Source of the DNA: Ligula intestinalis
Lineage: Eukaryota; Platyhelminthes; Cestoda; Diphyllobothriidea; Diphyllobothriidae
Assembly (NCBI GenBank): GCA_036362985.1
Contig: JAYGXS010000008.1
Span: forward strand, 25,533,735 to 25,597,734
Reading direction: 5' to 3'
DNA: 64,000 bases
Below are positions 25,001 through 30,279 of the stretch, one piece after another. The notes under the pieces were generated by a model that had not been told where the DNA came from, did not search any database, and saw only the letters and a program-made list of their open reading frames with translations. The translations under genes were made by a program, and so were the position numbers. Positions within the stretch are counted from its first letter, which is position 1. Each line of letters begins with the position of its first letter.

Positions 25001-28000
25001 TAAGTCAAATTAGGCAAGCGAAACCGCAATGCCCAAGAAGCCTACATTATCAAAAGGGCAAAGTTTTAAAAAAGTGCAGATAGATGTACAGAAAATAAGA
25101 CAGGATGATACAGCAGCGCTGGCTGGTCTGCCCAAAAGAGCAAATGCGTGAACTTGCCTCGCCAAAATATGGTGCCTGGTGCACGATACCCGTACCAGTG
25201 TCTTCCGTAACGTAGGTATCACTGACAACCCGGAAGGCGCCACGGGATGCCTTCAGAGCAGCAAAGTAGTCAAACAGCGGCTTGTAGGTTAGTCCCACCA
25301 GACTGCTGCCCTTCATTCTACAATTTTTGATAAAAGGAGAGTAAGACTACCCATCGTCTCGGGTGAGGGCTGATCGGTGGTGGGGGAGGAGGAGGAGGAG
25401 TTGAACTTACTTCTCAACAATGGTGTAGTCCTCTTCCTTCTTGTAGATCGAGGCGATACGACACTCCATCATGATGAAATTGCGATTAAGATGTTTATCT
25501 GTGAGGGAGGTGGTAAAGAAAGATTAACAAATCCTTTGTGTAATCTATCACTTTAGTACACAAGTAAGCAAGGGTTAAAATTCTAGATAGCTGCACGGAC
25601 AGGCGTACTGAATCTTGATACCAGCAAAGTAGGATCGGGCCTTGTTTACAACTTCCTTTGAACGGTTTGACGAAAGTGTATATAAGCAACCCCTCTTCCG
25701 TAAATTAGGCGGTTGGTCTGAAGATGAAGCATCCGAATTACGTGTACTTTCACAACCACAGAAGTATGTTTTTTTTAAATCATCAAACGAAGTTAACTAC
25801 GGTATTTCGATATGGCTTCCTGACGCTCGACTAATTCGATTTCTTGGAATGCACTTATAGTCTTCATGCGATGTCGAATGTTATCTAAAGCGTGAGGATA
25901 AAGCTGTTTATCATCCTTATTTTGAGCAATGTTATTTATTCTCTGGAAGGGTGTGTGCAATAGCGGTGTTCTGGGGAGAAAGAGTCCTATTTTTTTGGCC
26001 TGGCCACCAAATAAATACTTCTAACCTAGGCCTAAAAGCCTACTAAAAATTTAGATTTAGTAGGGAACATGCATTTTAAACAGAAAATTGCTACGTATGC
26101 TTCTCTATTTTTTTAAAAACATAAAATTTTTGTGAGCAACCTTTCTGGATAAGTATTTACATTAAGCACTCCACATATGATTATTTTCGTAGTTGTTCTG
26201 TTGGATGACCCGATCCCTTATTTTTCAAAAACTGAAACAGAGTCAACCTCCAGTTATAGGCGTATGTCAATAGCTGTTTCTCCTTTGGAAAATTTTCGCG
26301 CTATTTCACATACTTCGTAGAACGGTTGAAAATGGAGTCTATCAAAAAAACTTGAAATACGACTTTCGGAAACGTAACTAGTCGAGTCGTTAAATAGCGC
26401 AAAAAATACGGTATTCGCAGCCTAAATTTATAGAACTCCACAAAAAAGCGATGAAGAATGACACTTGGAATGGGCAAGAAACCGTAAACTAAATGGCATT
26501 TAGATAGGCAGATAAGTATGTCGCGTGTTGTTCAAACGTAATCTTATAACGTTAAAAAATGTATACTTGGTAGAGTTTTGTTAGGACCATGTCAGTTGTA
26601 CACTATTTAATCTGAGCTTACCTAACAAGCGGACGTAGTCCTTATCCGGATGGACACAGAGGGCCAGATTGCTAGGCAAAGTCCAAGGCGTAGTCGTCCA
26701 CGCCAGCAGCTCCGTTGATGGGTCCTTATCCAGGGGAAATGTGACAACAATAGCCGGATCTTGGGTATCTTTGTAGTTCTGGCCAGCCTCAAAATTTGAC
26801 AATGGTGTGGCGCAGGCTGTGGAAAAGGGCATAACCTTCACGCCTCTGTACACTAGGCCTTTCTCGAACAGTTGTTTGAAGGCCCACCAAACAGACTCCA
26901 TAAAAGTTGGATACATGGTCCGGTAGTCATTTTTGAAATCGATCCAACGACCAATACGCTGCACAACGTACTGCAGGGGAGAGTAAGGCAGTTTATCACA
27001 AATAAATCAAGTTTACCTTCCACTGCTCGCTGTACCGCATGACAATTTCCCGGCACTTATCATTGTACGCTGCAATTCCCATGGCTTCCACATCGTGAGG
27101 TCCCGTAATATTGTTTGCCTTATCTACCTCATATTCCTGGAGAAAACAAAATGAGTGCAAGAAAAAGCAAACTTACCACTGGAAGGCCGTGGCAATCCCA
27201 CCCGAAGTGTCGCTCTACATGAAAACCTTGACTGTATGCGTAGCGTGTTACAATATCCTTGATGGTGCCGGCGAGAAGATGACCATAGTGAGGAAGGCCA
27301 GTGGCAAATGGTGGACCGTCATAAAAGGTGTAGCTAAAATTTGTTTGCAGGTTGATAGGATAGGGAACAACGGCAATTAAGTATCTGAACTTAAGTATTT
27401 TACAAGCAGAATGAGAGCAGAATCATGACACACAGAGGGGTTATTTACCCATGGGAGAGGTTGGCGAACGATGCGTTTACAGCCTCCGTATGCTGAGCTT
27501 TTAAAAAGCGACGTTTATTTCATCCACGTAGAGTAGTTACTTACGTTATTTAGAATATATATATATATATATATATCACAGCAAACATCCGTTTATTTAA
27601 AAATAACAGCTTTTTATACGTCTGCTTGAGCCATTATCGTGTACGTATTTTTCGATATAGTGAAAAAAAATATTTTAGTAAAATAACATATTTTCCTTAT
27701 AATTATGAGTATCTTTTCTACTATTGTTAGTTTTTTTTCCACTTTGATGCCACCTACTCAGACTTTAGCTCCCGTTACCTCTATTTTGTTTCATATGTGC
27801 TGCGTTGAAGTTTTTGCTGCTGCGTTACCGTCAACTTCCATGGGTATCATCACATTTTCATTTGCAGTTGACGAATGATCCGTAGATTTTTTGAATAATT
27901 ACTAGTAGATTTTCCGGAAATCCTACTTAAGATTACAGTTGTCGACATTGTGTTTTTTTTTTCTAGTGGTACTCATTGGCTGCCCTGGACTTGAACATGC

Positions 28001-28460
28001 CATGTCACTGTCAATTTCCGTCGGTTTTTTAGCCTAAGTTAGTCCTCGGTTGGCGCGCAATCATTTAACTCTTTACAGAATTACTAATTGGTCACTTGGA
28101 AACTCGAATAAACACAACAGCTGCCTCTCTCTGGGGTCATAAGATAACATACGGACCCAATGCTTCCGCAGTTAAAAATGCGGTATATCCAAAGTTGATG
28201 TTTTTCGCCCATTAAGTTGACGTCTTATGTTTTTCCTGCACCGGTAGAATACCACAAAAGGTAGTCTGTAACGGTAATCGGTCGGTATAATGCAATACAG
28301 TGTAGTATATTTATAGTAGATAACCCTAATAGACTCACGCGGGCCTTCCCTTCGAAATTTCGCATGACGTTTCGAATGCATTTAACTCTCTAAATAACTC
28401 GATAATTTTGTCCTCCTCAGCCGGAAAACTGATAGACGCAGGCAAATCGTCCACCTCCAT
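3830..28460 (-). CDS. IARS1: Isoleucyl-tRNA synthetase, cytosolic (19 exons, 3' end missing)
   Basis: This class I aminoacyl-tRNA synthetase joins isoleucine to tRNA-Ile in the cytosol and hydrolyses mischarged valine. Nineteen minus-strand exons join in phase to 3576 nt (1192 codons). Visible motifs are HYGH at residues 56-59 (HIGH motif), [11 protein letters not shown] at about 224-234 and VHQAPYFGE at about 324-332 in the editing domain, [11 protein letters not shown] at 460-470, [11 protein letters not shown] before the catalytic loop, and KMSKR at 602-606. The anticodon-binding region follows from about 668. Human IARS1 has about 1262 residues, so roughly 70 are missing; no further exon or stop was found between 3829 and position 1. 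A Lys/Gln-rich insertion at about 969-993 is unlike the human protein. Introns are 40 nt to 4.5 kb, and all are GT-AG except intron 6, which is GC-AG. The identification is very secure; the weakest boundary is the exon 14/15 junction. Confidence 0.96.
4046..5933. other. IleRS intron 18
   Basis: A 1.9 kb intron. It contains SINE-like pieces: the sequence GCAAAGACAAGGGAGACTGG near 4987 (minus orientation) and a piece at 5490-5620 that matches the 3' part of the SINE at 7.8 kb (CTACCAGC(T/C)GCTAC, GCGGTCGGTGAACGTT). A minus-strand A-box-like sequence lies near 5440-5476. No coding exon was seen. Confidence 0.6.
4104..4120. repeat. (GA)n microsatellite
   Basis: A short GA dinucleotide run in IleRS intron 18. 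Confidence 0.9.
5934..6149 (-). CDS. IARS1: IleRS exon 18
   Basis: Encodes residues 1049-1120. [14 protein letters not shown] matches the NLVPTDEITVYY block after RIQKLRKKC in human IARS1, and [13 protein letters not shown] matches VIESHTEFI. The acceptor is AACAG and the donor GTACGT. Confidence 0.92.
6700..6790 (-). mobile_element. PLE terminal fragment (degenerate hammerhead-like)
   Basis: On the minus strand GAGATGACACAAGTGGG then TCGAAATGTCAGGCGAATAA reproduces the hairpin-GAAAC-GTCAGGC block of the Penelope-like termini elsewhere in this window, with substitutions. It lies in IleRS intron 17. Confidence 0.5.
6860..6965 (+). mobile_element. tRNA-derived SINE (family A)
   Basis: The sequence has an A-box-like TTAGCGGTTAGAGCGTC and a perfect B-box-like GGTTCAAATCC at 6922-6932, followed by ATTGGGTCAACT. 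This tail is shared with other family A copies. It has no cloverleaf acceptor stem, so it is not a tRNA gene. Confidence 0.7.
7640..7890 (+). mobile_element. tRNA-derived SINE (family B)
   Basis: A tRNA-like head (CATGGCTCAATGGTTGTGGC) is followed by the family B body CTGACGACGGCTAATAA, ATGGCCATTCCGGTCTGCC and TTGTCTTTGCCG, recurring at 39.8, 48.9 and 60.7 kb. A partial copy in the opposite orientation lies just upstream near 7575. Confidence 0.7.
8880..9550 (+). mobile_element. CR1-like LINE 3' end (5'-truncated)
   Basis: The frame at 8922-9236 encodes the C-terminus of a LINE reverse transcriptase ORF ([20 protein letters not shown], then [19 protein letters not shown]), typical of CR1-type elements. 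The following 3'UTR ends with CAATAGGGAGTTCAAAGGCG and a short TGATAC repeat. The same end occurs in inverse orientation at 40.5 kb. It is inserted in IleRS intron 17, antisense to the gene. Confidence 0.85.
9755..10066 (-). CDS. IARS1: IleRS exon 17 (with Lys/Gln-rich insertion)
   Basis: Encodes residues 945-1048. [13 protein letters not shown] and [20 protein letters not shown] plus [12 protein letters not shown] are conserved. Between them lies a low-complexity insert ([20 protein letters not shown]) not found in the human enzyme. The acceptor is GCCCAG and the donor GTAGGT. Confidence 0.94.
10140..10400 (-). mobile_element. PLE terminus with hammerhead-ribozyme-like core
   Basis: On the minus strand, CTGATGA is followed by a hairpin (GGTATCC-GCGAC-GGATGT), then GAAAC and GTC. 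These are the hammerhead core boxes in the correct order. The bases before CTGATGA (TGTCT) can pair with those after GTC (AGGCG) to close stem I. Stem II has two wobble pairs and one basal mismatch. Upstream parts match 40.2-40.3 kb. Hammerhead motifs are known in Penelope-like element termini. Activity is unknown. Confidence 0.7.
11690..11950 (+). mobile_element. SINE family A, decayed
   Basis: It shares GATTCTAGACGATTG, AAATCCTGCTTGGCCAGT and GTATTGGTGGACTCCATACG with the copies at 19.4-19.9 kb. The tRNA-like head is shortened (CGTAACTCAATTGG directly before GTGGGTTCTAAGCCCACC). Confidence 0.65.
12053..12220 (-). CDS. IARS1: IleRS exon 16
   Basis: Encodes residues 889-944, [20 protein letters not shown] to [11 protein letters not shown], matching the ELNVRKVTL block that follows the IleRS anticodon domain. 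The acceptor is CTTTAG and the donor GTGAGA. Confidence 0.93.
12404..12666 (-). CDS. IARS1: IleRS exon 15
   Basis: Encodes residues 801-888. LHYIVDQKP corresponds to the conserved SIHYLMLP of animal IleRS, followed by [20 protein letters not shown] and AVVIHPDA. The acceptor after GTAAAG keeps the frame with exon 14; the acceptor 2 nt later would not. The donor is GTAGAT. Confidence 0.88.
12840..13190 (+). other. GC-rich island with TATA-like box
   Basis: A GC-rich segment in IleRS intron 14 with GGCCAATCAGG (CCAAT-like, about 12963-12973) and TATAAG at 13001-13006. It resembles a promoter or an LTR more than bulk intron. No open frame follows and no LTR partner was found. Confidence 0.3.
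13436..13495. repeat. Degenerate telomere-like motif pair
   Basis: CCCTAACCCTAT is followed 30 bp later by TAGGGTTCGGGTTAAGGTTAG in inverse sense. The units are few and diverged, so this is at most an interstitial relic. Confidence 0.35.
13520..13890 (+). mobile_element. LINE 3' end, family shared with 20.6 and 22.4 kb
   Basis: Nucleotide-level similarity to 22840-23210, including CAGTCCGCA, GACATGAAAGCGGTTCTTGG, TCGGTCTCCGTCGCTGGAGA and the terminal GCCGGCTAG-like CACGATCACAGCCGTA. The reading frame is broken. Confidence 0.75.
13985..14245 (-). mobile_element. PLE-related terminal repeat, minus copy
   Basis: On the minus strand it contains CTATGATTAAGGATTCTCGA, CAGAACCCGAAACGTCAG and the downstream block CCTGGAACTCGCATATTC, TTGGCATTGATGC, AACAACGACGTCGACGACAA. 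All of these recur at 30.5-30.7 kb. It lies head to head with the next copy. Confidence 0.7.
14246..14620 (+). mobile_element. PLE-related terminal repeat, plus copy 1
   Basis: Contains CGACGCTGACAAGCAAACTG, CTGTGCATGTATCACCCTTA, GGATTCCCGAAGGAATCC (a perfect hairpin) followed by GAAACGTCAG, then CTCTTGTTCCAGTGATCAC. The same order is seen at 14.86 and 30.3 kb. Confidence 0.75.
14860..15029 (+). mobile_element. PLE-related terminal repeat, plus copy 2
   Basis: Contains CTGTGCATGTATCACCCTTA, GGATTCTCGACAGAATCCGA, AACGTCAGGCAAATAAAACT and CCAGTGATCGCAG, then runs into the assembly gap and a GGA repeat. Trinucleotide microsatellites also follow this end at 29.7 kb. Confidence 0.75.
15030..15129. 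other. Assembly gap (100 N)
   Basis: Exactly 100 N bases, a conventional gap placeholder. It lies between a PLE end and a GGA microsatellite, which probably broke the assembly. Confidence 0.98.
15130..15266. repeat. (AGG)n / AGA-rich purine tract
   Basis: About 137 bp made only of A and G apart from rare interruptions, mainly AGG and AGA units. It ends 1 nt from the IleRS exon 14 donor hexamer (15267-15272), so in the pre-mRNA it is a long pyrimidine tract directly after the 5' splice site. Confidence 0.9.
15273..15435 (-). CDS. IARS1: IleRS exon 14
   Basis: Encodes residues 747-800, with [20 protein letters not shown]. The donor GTTTGT at 15272-15267 is inferred from the required phase. 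It sits directly beside a pyrimidine-rich (CTC/CCT) microsatellite and the assembly gap, so this boundary is the least certain of the set. Confidence 0.85.
16151..16242 (-). CDS. IARS1: IleRS exon 13
   Basis: Encodes residues 716-746, [20 protein letters not shown] then [11 protein letters not shown], closely matching the animal IleRS stem-contact fold. The acceptor is CTTTAG and the donor GTACGC. Confidence 0.95.
16258..16368 (-). mobile_element. SINE family A, left arm of an inverted pair
   Basis: On the minus strand it has GTTGGCGTGAGTTCGAATCC (B-box-like) then ACAATTGGGTCAAAT, the family A tail. It faces the copy at 16378 and lies inside the 299 nt IleRS intron 12. Confidence 0.7.
16378..16495 (+). 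mobile_element. SINE family A, right arm of an inverted pair
   Basis: Has A-box-like GATAGCTCAGTTAGCAAGAG, TTGGGTTCGAATTCCAGC (B-box-like) and the tail ACAATTGGGTCAGT. The 5' and 3' ends of the tRNA-like part pair imperfectly, so this is a SINE rather than a functional tRNA. Confidence 0.7.
16542..16686 (-). CDS. IARS1: IleRS exon 12
   Basis: Encodes residues 668-715, with [16 protein letters not shown], the first helices of the anticodon-binding domain. The acceptor is CTCTAG and the donor GTATGT. The next intron (299 nt) is almost entirely an inverted SINE pair. Confidence 0.92.
16770..16977 (-). CDS. IARS1: IleRS exon 11 (KMSKS loop)
   Basis: Encodes residues 598-667, starting [21 protein letters not shown] at 602-606 is the second class I signature and binds ATP. 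It ends [11 protein letters not shown]. The acceptor is CTCCAG and the donor GTAACC. Confidence 0.96.
17150..17310 (-). mobile_element. SINE family B, minus copy
   Basis: On the minus strand the body contains GGCTAATTACGGCTATTAAG, TGGCCATTGCACTTCC and CGTCTTTGCCAATGGC, a diverged version of the family B body. The tRNA-like head lies toward 17300. Confidence 0.5.
17290..17960 (+). mobile_element. LINE reverse-transcriptase fragment
   Basis: The frame from 17321 encodes a post-catalytic reverse-transcriptase stretch ([20 protein letters not shown] then [10 protein letters not shown]). Two frameshifts later it continues as the region around [16 protein letters not shown]. Stops and shifts make it a dead fragment. 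It lies in IleRS intron 10, antisense to the gene. Confidence 0.7.
18290..18370 (-). mobile_element. SINE family B fragment
   Basis: On the minus strand it has GGCTGATGAAGGCTCATAAG and AGAAATGGCCATACCGGTCT, the conserved family B body without a clear tRNA head. Confidence 0.55.
18478..18560 (-). mobile_element. PLE terminus fragment, strongly decayed
   Basis: On the plus strand GCGATCGTTTACCAGCC, TTTTCGGATTTGCG and GCCATCATCAG follow the inverse order of the PLE end (GTGATCGC, GAAAC, CTGATGA) with many changes. Confidence 0.35.
18689..18864 (-). CDS. IARS1: IleRS exon 10
   Basis: Encodes residues 540-597 plus two bases, with [31 protein letters not shown] and [13 protein letters not shown], the region just before the KMSKS loop. 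The acceptor is TTTCAG and the donor GTACGT. It is separated from exon 9 by the largest intron (4.5 kb). Confidence 0.95.
19060..19190 (+). mobile_element. PLE GIY-YIG C-terminal fragment
   Basis: The frame reads [20 protein letters not shown] then [10 protein letters not shown]. This is the C-terminal tail that follows the GIY-YIG endonuclease in Penelope-like elements (ESWFSGPQSxNKCN). Only this tail is present. Confidence 0.6.
19384..19605 (-). mobile_element. SINE family A, left arm of an inverted pair
   Basis: On the minus strand it has CGTATTGGTGGATTCCATAT, GAAAAGTTGAGCGGGTA, GGGCGTTTGTAGCTTAGCGG (A-box region), GTGCGGGTTCAAATCCCGCC (B-box) and CACACTTGGGTCAACTG. This is one of the best-preserved family A copies. 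Confidence 0.8.
19640..19910 (+). mobile_element. SINE family A, right arm of an inverted pair
   Basis: A mirror copy of the element at 19384-19605: CGTATTGGTGGATTTCATAC, GAAAAGTTGAGCGGGTAA, GGGCGTTTGTAGCTTAACGG, GCGCGGGTTCAAATCCTGCC, CACACTTGGGTCAACTT. About 220 bp of each arm can pair across a spacer of some 40-50 bp. Confidence 0.8.
20180..20400 (-). repeat. AT-rich dispersed repeat copy
   Basis: On the minus strand TGTTCATTCATGGTACTTCA and CCGTCAATTTATTAATTTTG resemble 54.46-54.51 kb, and more weakly 53.17-53.23 kb. It may be a small non-autonomous element; no terminal inverted repeats were identified. Confidence 0.4.
20555..20880 (+). mobile_element. LINE 3' end, family shared with 13.5 and 22.4 kb
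   Basis: Matches 22885-23210 closely: AGGCCATTCAGAAAAGACGG, CTCAAGAGTTCAGTGCTACT, GGAAGCGGTTCTTGGACTTT, GTCCGTGACATCATCAAGG and CACAGCCGTAACAAGTACAA. The frame is broken by stops. Confidence 0.8.
22370..23215 (+). mobile_element. LINE reverse-transcriptase C-terminal half, 5'-truncated
   Basis: Encodes [77 protein letters not shown], then after a frame change [20 protein letters not shown], and finally [20 protein letters not shown] then [20 protein letters not shown]. These are thumb and C-terminal parts of a non-LTR reverse-transcriptase ORF. It has an internal stop near 22800 and at least one frame change, so it is inactive. It lies in IleRS intron 9, antisense. Confidence 0.85.
23385..23490 (-). 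CDS. IARS1: IleRS exon 9
   Basis: Encodes residues 504-539 ([20 protein letters not shown], then [15 protein letters not shown]). [14 protein letters not shown] is a strongly conserved IleRS catalytic-core block. The acceptor is TATTAG and the donor GTAATT. Confidence 0.95.
23798..24097 (-). CDS. IARS1: IleRS exon 8
   Basis: Encodes residues 404-503, with [31 protein letters not shown] and [13 protein letters not shown], conserved substrate-site elements after the editing domain, then [10 protein letters not shown]. The acceptor is ATTTAG and the donor GTAAGT. Confidence 0.96.
24182..24396 (-). CDS. IARS1: IleRS exon 7
   Basis: Encodes residues 333-403 ([20 protein letters not shown] to HSYPFCWR). 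The protein reads directly on from exon 6 as [11 protein letters not shown], which supports the GC donor there. The acceptor is TATTAG and the donor GTAAGT. Confidence 0.95.
24600..24780 (+). mobile_element. SINE family B fragment
   Basis: AATTGACCATTCCAGTCTCG and TTGTCTTTGCCGGCAAT match the 3' half of the family B body. It is located in IleRS intron 6 (24397-25157), which has nothing else I can name. Confidence 0.5.
25158..25317 (-). CDS. IARS1: IleRS exon 6 (editing domain; GC donor)
   Basis: Encodes residues 279-332, with [13 protein letters not shown] and [14 protein letters not shown], the glycine-rich end of the editing pocket. The only donor that keeps the frame is GAG followed by GCAAGT at 25157-25152, a GC donor with otherwise ideal consensus. 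Confidence 0.93.
25411..25498 (-). CDS. IARS1: IleRS exon 5
   Basis: Short exon of 88 nt encoding residues 250-278 ([17 protein letters not shown] then [11 protein letters not shown]). It corresponds to the less conserved link inside the editing domain. The acceptor is CTCACAG and the donor GTAAGT. Both phases fit the neighbours. Confidence 0.88.
25499..26621. other. IleRS intron 4
   Basis: A 1.1 kb AT-rich intron. An open frame of 72 codons at 25642-25860 looks fortuitous. No repeat family was recognised. Confidence 0.5.
26622..26970 (-). CDS. IARS1: IleRS exon 4 (start of the editing domain)
   Basis: Encodes residues 134-249, with [13 protein letters not shown], the stretch leading into the CP1 editing domain, and [15 protein letters not shown], the threonine-rich editing motif. 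The acceptor is CTGCAG and the donor GTAAGC. It ends in phase 1. Confidence 0.95.
27017..27136 (-). CDS. IARS1: IleRS exon 3
   Basis: Encodes residues 94-133, starting EYEVDK and ending RYSEQWK, all typical of IleRS directly after GLPV. The acceptor is CTCCAG and the donor GTAAAC. It is flanked by introns of 40 nt and 46 nt. Confidence 0.94.
27177..27333 (-). CDS. IARS1: IleRS exon 2 (HIGH motif)
   Basis: Encodes residues 41-93, including [18 protein letters not shown], the ATP-binding HIGH signature in the form HYGH, and GWDCHGLPV. The acceptor is TTTTAG and the donor GTAAGT. The phase fits exon 1 (GC plus C). The following intron is only 40 nt. Confidence 0.95.
27334..28338. other. IleRS intron 1
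   Basis: A 1.0 kb intron, AT-rich, containing an (AT)n microsatellite at 27555-27576. Nothing else was recognised. Confidence 0.6.
27555..27576. repeat. (AT)n microsatellite
   Basis: Eleven AT units in IleRS intron 1. Confidence 0.9.
28339..28460 (-). CDS. IARS1: IleRS exon 1 with start codon
   Basis: The start codon is at 28460-28458 and the exon encodes residues 1-40 plus two bases of codon 41. The protein begins [20 protein letters not shown], matching the usual short acidic N-terminus of eukaryotic cytosolic IleRS (F-P-x-E-E-x-x-I). The donor is GTGAGT at 28338-28333. No other in-frame ATG fits better. Confidence 0.9.
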
Positions 28461-28471
28461 GCCTTGGGTGT

Positions 28472-28473
28472 CT
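28472..28473 (-). promoter_or_regulatory. IARS1: Possible 3' splice site just upstream of the IleRS start
   Basis: On the minus strand the sequence TTACAG ends at 28472, 11 nt before the ATG. It could accept a 5'UTR exon or a trans-spliced leader, which many flatworm mRNAs carry. The preceding pyrimidine tract is weak, so this is only a possibility. No promoter motif was recognised upstream. Confidence 0.25.
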
Positions 28474-29022
28474 GTAAGTAGCGCACACACCACTTTCGTG
28501 CGTTGTCAACACTTAATGGCAACCAATCAGAGTACAGACTAGATCAAGTTTATGGAGTGCTAGTAAGAAAATGTAAAAACTTATTTCGTCAAGCACAGAT
28601 TTCAATGCCTCCCCAAAAACTTTGTTTTAAAGTGCAAATCTTGAACAAAGTCTTGCAAAAAAAAGAACATCAAAACTGCACCGGGTTTATTGTCCGCTAT
28701 TAGTGTATGTGAACGTCTACTGGTTCCTTGAATGGGGCGTTGTGTAATCTGCATGCCTACCTGCATATCGGTCAACATTCCTCAGGTCTACGAGTAAATT
28801 CCCTTCATTATTGCCCGTAAAAACATTAGAAAATGACCGAGGAGTTTTCGACGATATCAAATTTTATTTAGTCATTAGTTGACACTGTGTGGCTTGTCGA
28901 AATACTAAATACCGTGTGGTTCTTGAAGAGGCGTTAATACTCTTGTAAGACTCATGATGATAAAAAAAAGGTGATCCTGTAAAGAAGCCCGCTAATCTCC
29001 ATCTATATATGGATAACCGATT
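28474..29022. other. Upstream flank of the IleRS gene
   Basis: About 550 bp before the start codon. No TATA box, CpG island or conserved motif could be identified with confidence, and no gene is visible. Confidence 0.4.
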
Positions 29023-29361
29023 ATGCATTGGACTGACCCAAAGCTTATGTGGCATGTACACCTTGTCAAAATTTATTTTCGACACACGCTGTTTTATTCA
29101 ACACCGCCGGGTCACGTTCTGAAGCCCAGAATGATTCACCATTTCATCTGGAAGCACCAACAGACGTATAGGGTTGTCAAATTACGCTCGTCTGGCACAA
29201 CTGAGACCGAAGTAGTTACAATTACCGCATTAGATGAGTATGGATTACTCATTTGTGCCTCAAGCGGGAACGCAAATATTTTGTTAATACATAGACTCAA
29301 TGAACGGTTACAGTATAAAATACCGCAATTTTTTTGCCGTCAAATGTACTCAACTTCATAA
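29023..29361 (+). CDS. Unrecognised 112-codon open frame
   Basis: I do not recognise this frame. Its second half (VVKLRSSGTTETEVVTITAL then DEYGLLICASSGNANILLIH) alternates hydrophobic and polar residues in a way that looks protein-like. The AT content and stop frequency of the surroundings make a frame this long moderately unusual. No splice partners or repeat matches were seen. It could be a lone exon, a fragment of an unknown transposon, or chance. Confidence 0.2.
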   Translation: MHWTDPKLMWHVHLVKIYFRHTLFYSTPPGHVLKPRMIHHFIWKHQQTYRVVKLRSSGTTETEVVTITALDEYGLLICASSGNANILLIHRLNERLQYKIPQFFCRQMYSTS

Positions 29362-29663
29362 TTCTTCAATGCTATGCCCACTTTCTGCTTCGTCAATCAT
29401 GTATTTGCCCACATTTGCTTTTTTTCATCTAGTCTGCTAATTTACGGCAGGTTATTCCACAGTTTATAACAGGTTTTCTTCTATAATGCGTTAAAAATAG
29501 TTGGATTTAGACACGAAATGCGAGTCCGAGGAAGGGCTTTTTCACATTTTTTTTCATTTTCATCAGACCTCGTAGGACTATACAATGGGCGTTGCCACTC
29601 TAATACCTTTCGCTCAGAAAATAGACTTTTTAAGTGTGCAATCTGTTAAACTAAAGTAGTTAT

Positions 29664-29706
29664 GAAGAAGAAGAAGAAGAAGAAGAAGAAGAAGAAGAAG
29701 AAGAAG
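29664..29706. repeat. (GAA)n microsatellite at a PLE end
   Basis: About 14 GAA units directly abut a minus-strand PLE end (TGCGATCACTGGTACAAGAG). Confidence 0.9.
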
Positions 29707-29750
29707 ATGCGATCACTGGTACAAGAGTTTTATTTGCCTGACTTTTGTAG
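29707..29750 (-). mobile_element. PLE 3' end fragment
   Basis: On the minus strand GTCAGGCAAATAAAACTCTT and GTACCAGTGATCGCA are the extreme end of the PLE family, followed by (TTC)n. Confidence 0.65.
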
Positions 29751-30279
29751 TGGCTTTATCGCTACAAATATATAAAACGTCTTAGCAAATACGCGATGAA
29801 AACTTTCAAGGGTACACTAAATGCTAATAAGGGATTTACCAGTCTATTCTAGTGGAAAAGTCGCAAAATCCAGTAAAGAGATTGACGATGAAGATTAGAA
29901 ATGATACAACTCACTTAGATCCTTCGCGATCCTAGTCGGCAGTAGTCAAGTAGTCGACTTGCCAAAGGATAACTCTGCGAGGACTGGATCCAAGTTCGTT
30001 GGGCTGTGAGTTGCAAAATGTGGAGGAAACTCGTTTGCAACTTGTCGCTGGATTCTCCTGGAGCCCGAGAGTGATCACCAGAGAGGTGTCGTTGAAGGGC
30101 AAAATAAACAGCGGCAGGTGAGGAGGGAATTGAGCTGTGGAGAGTGATTAGCAAGATAGTTGCTAGCACGCGTCAAAACCGAAAGTGTGAAACAACGTGT
30201 TGTATTTAGTTTTCACAAACTTGGTTATTGATAAATTTAAACAACACGTAAGTAGGGCCAAGAGCCCACACTTTTCGCA

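Noticed and set aside
29400..29640. Another CR1 LINE tail on the minus strand (KLWNNLP-like)
   Set aside because: The match is limited to a few residues in a frame with several stops; not enough to annotate.
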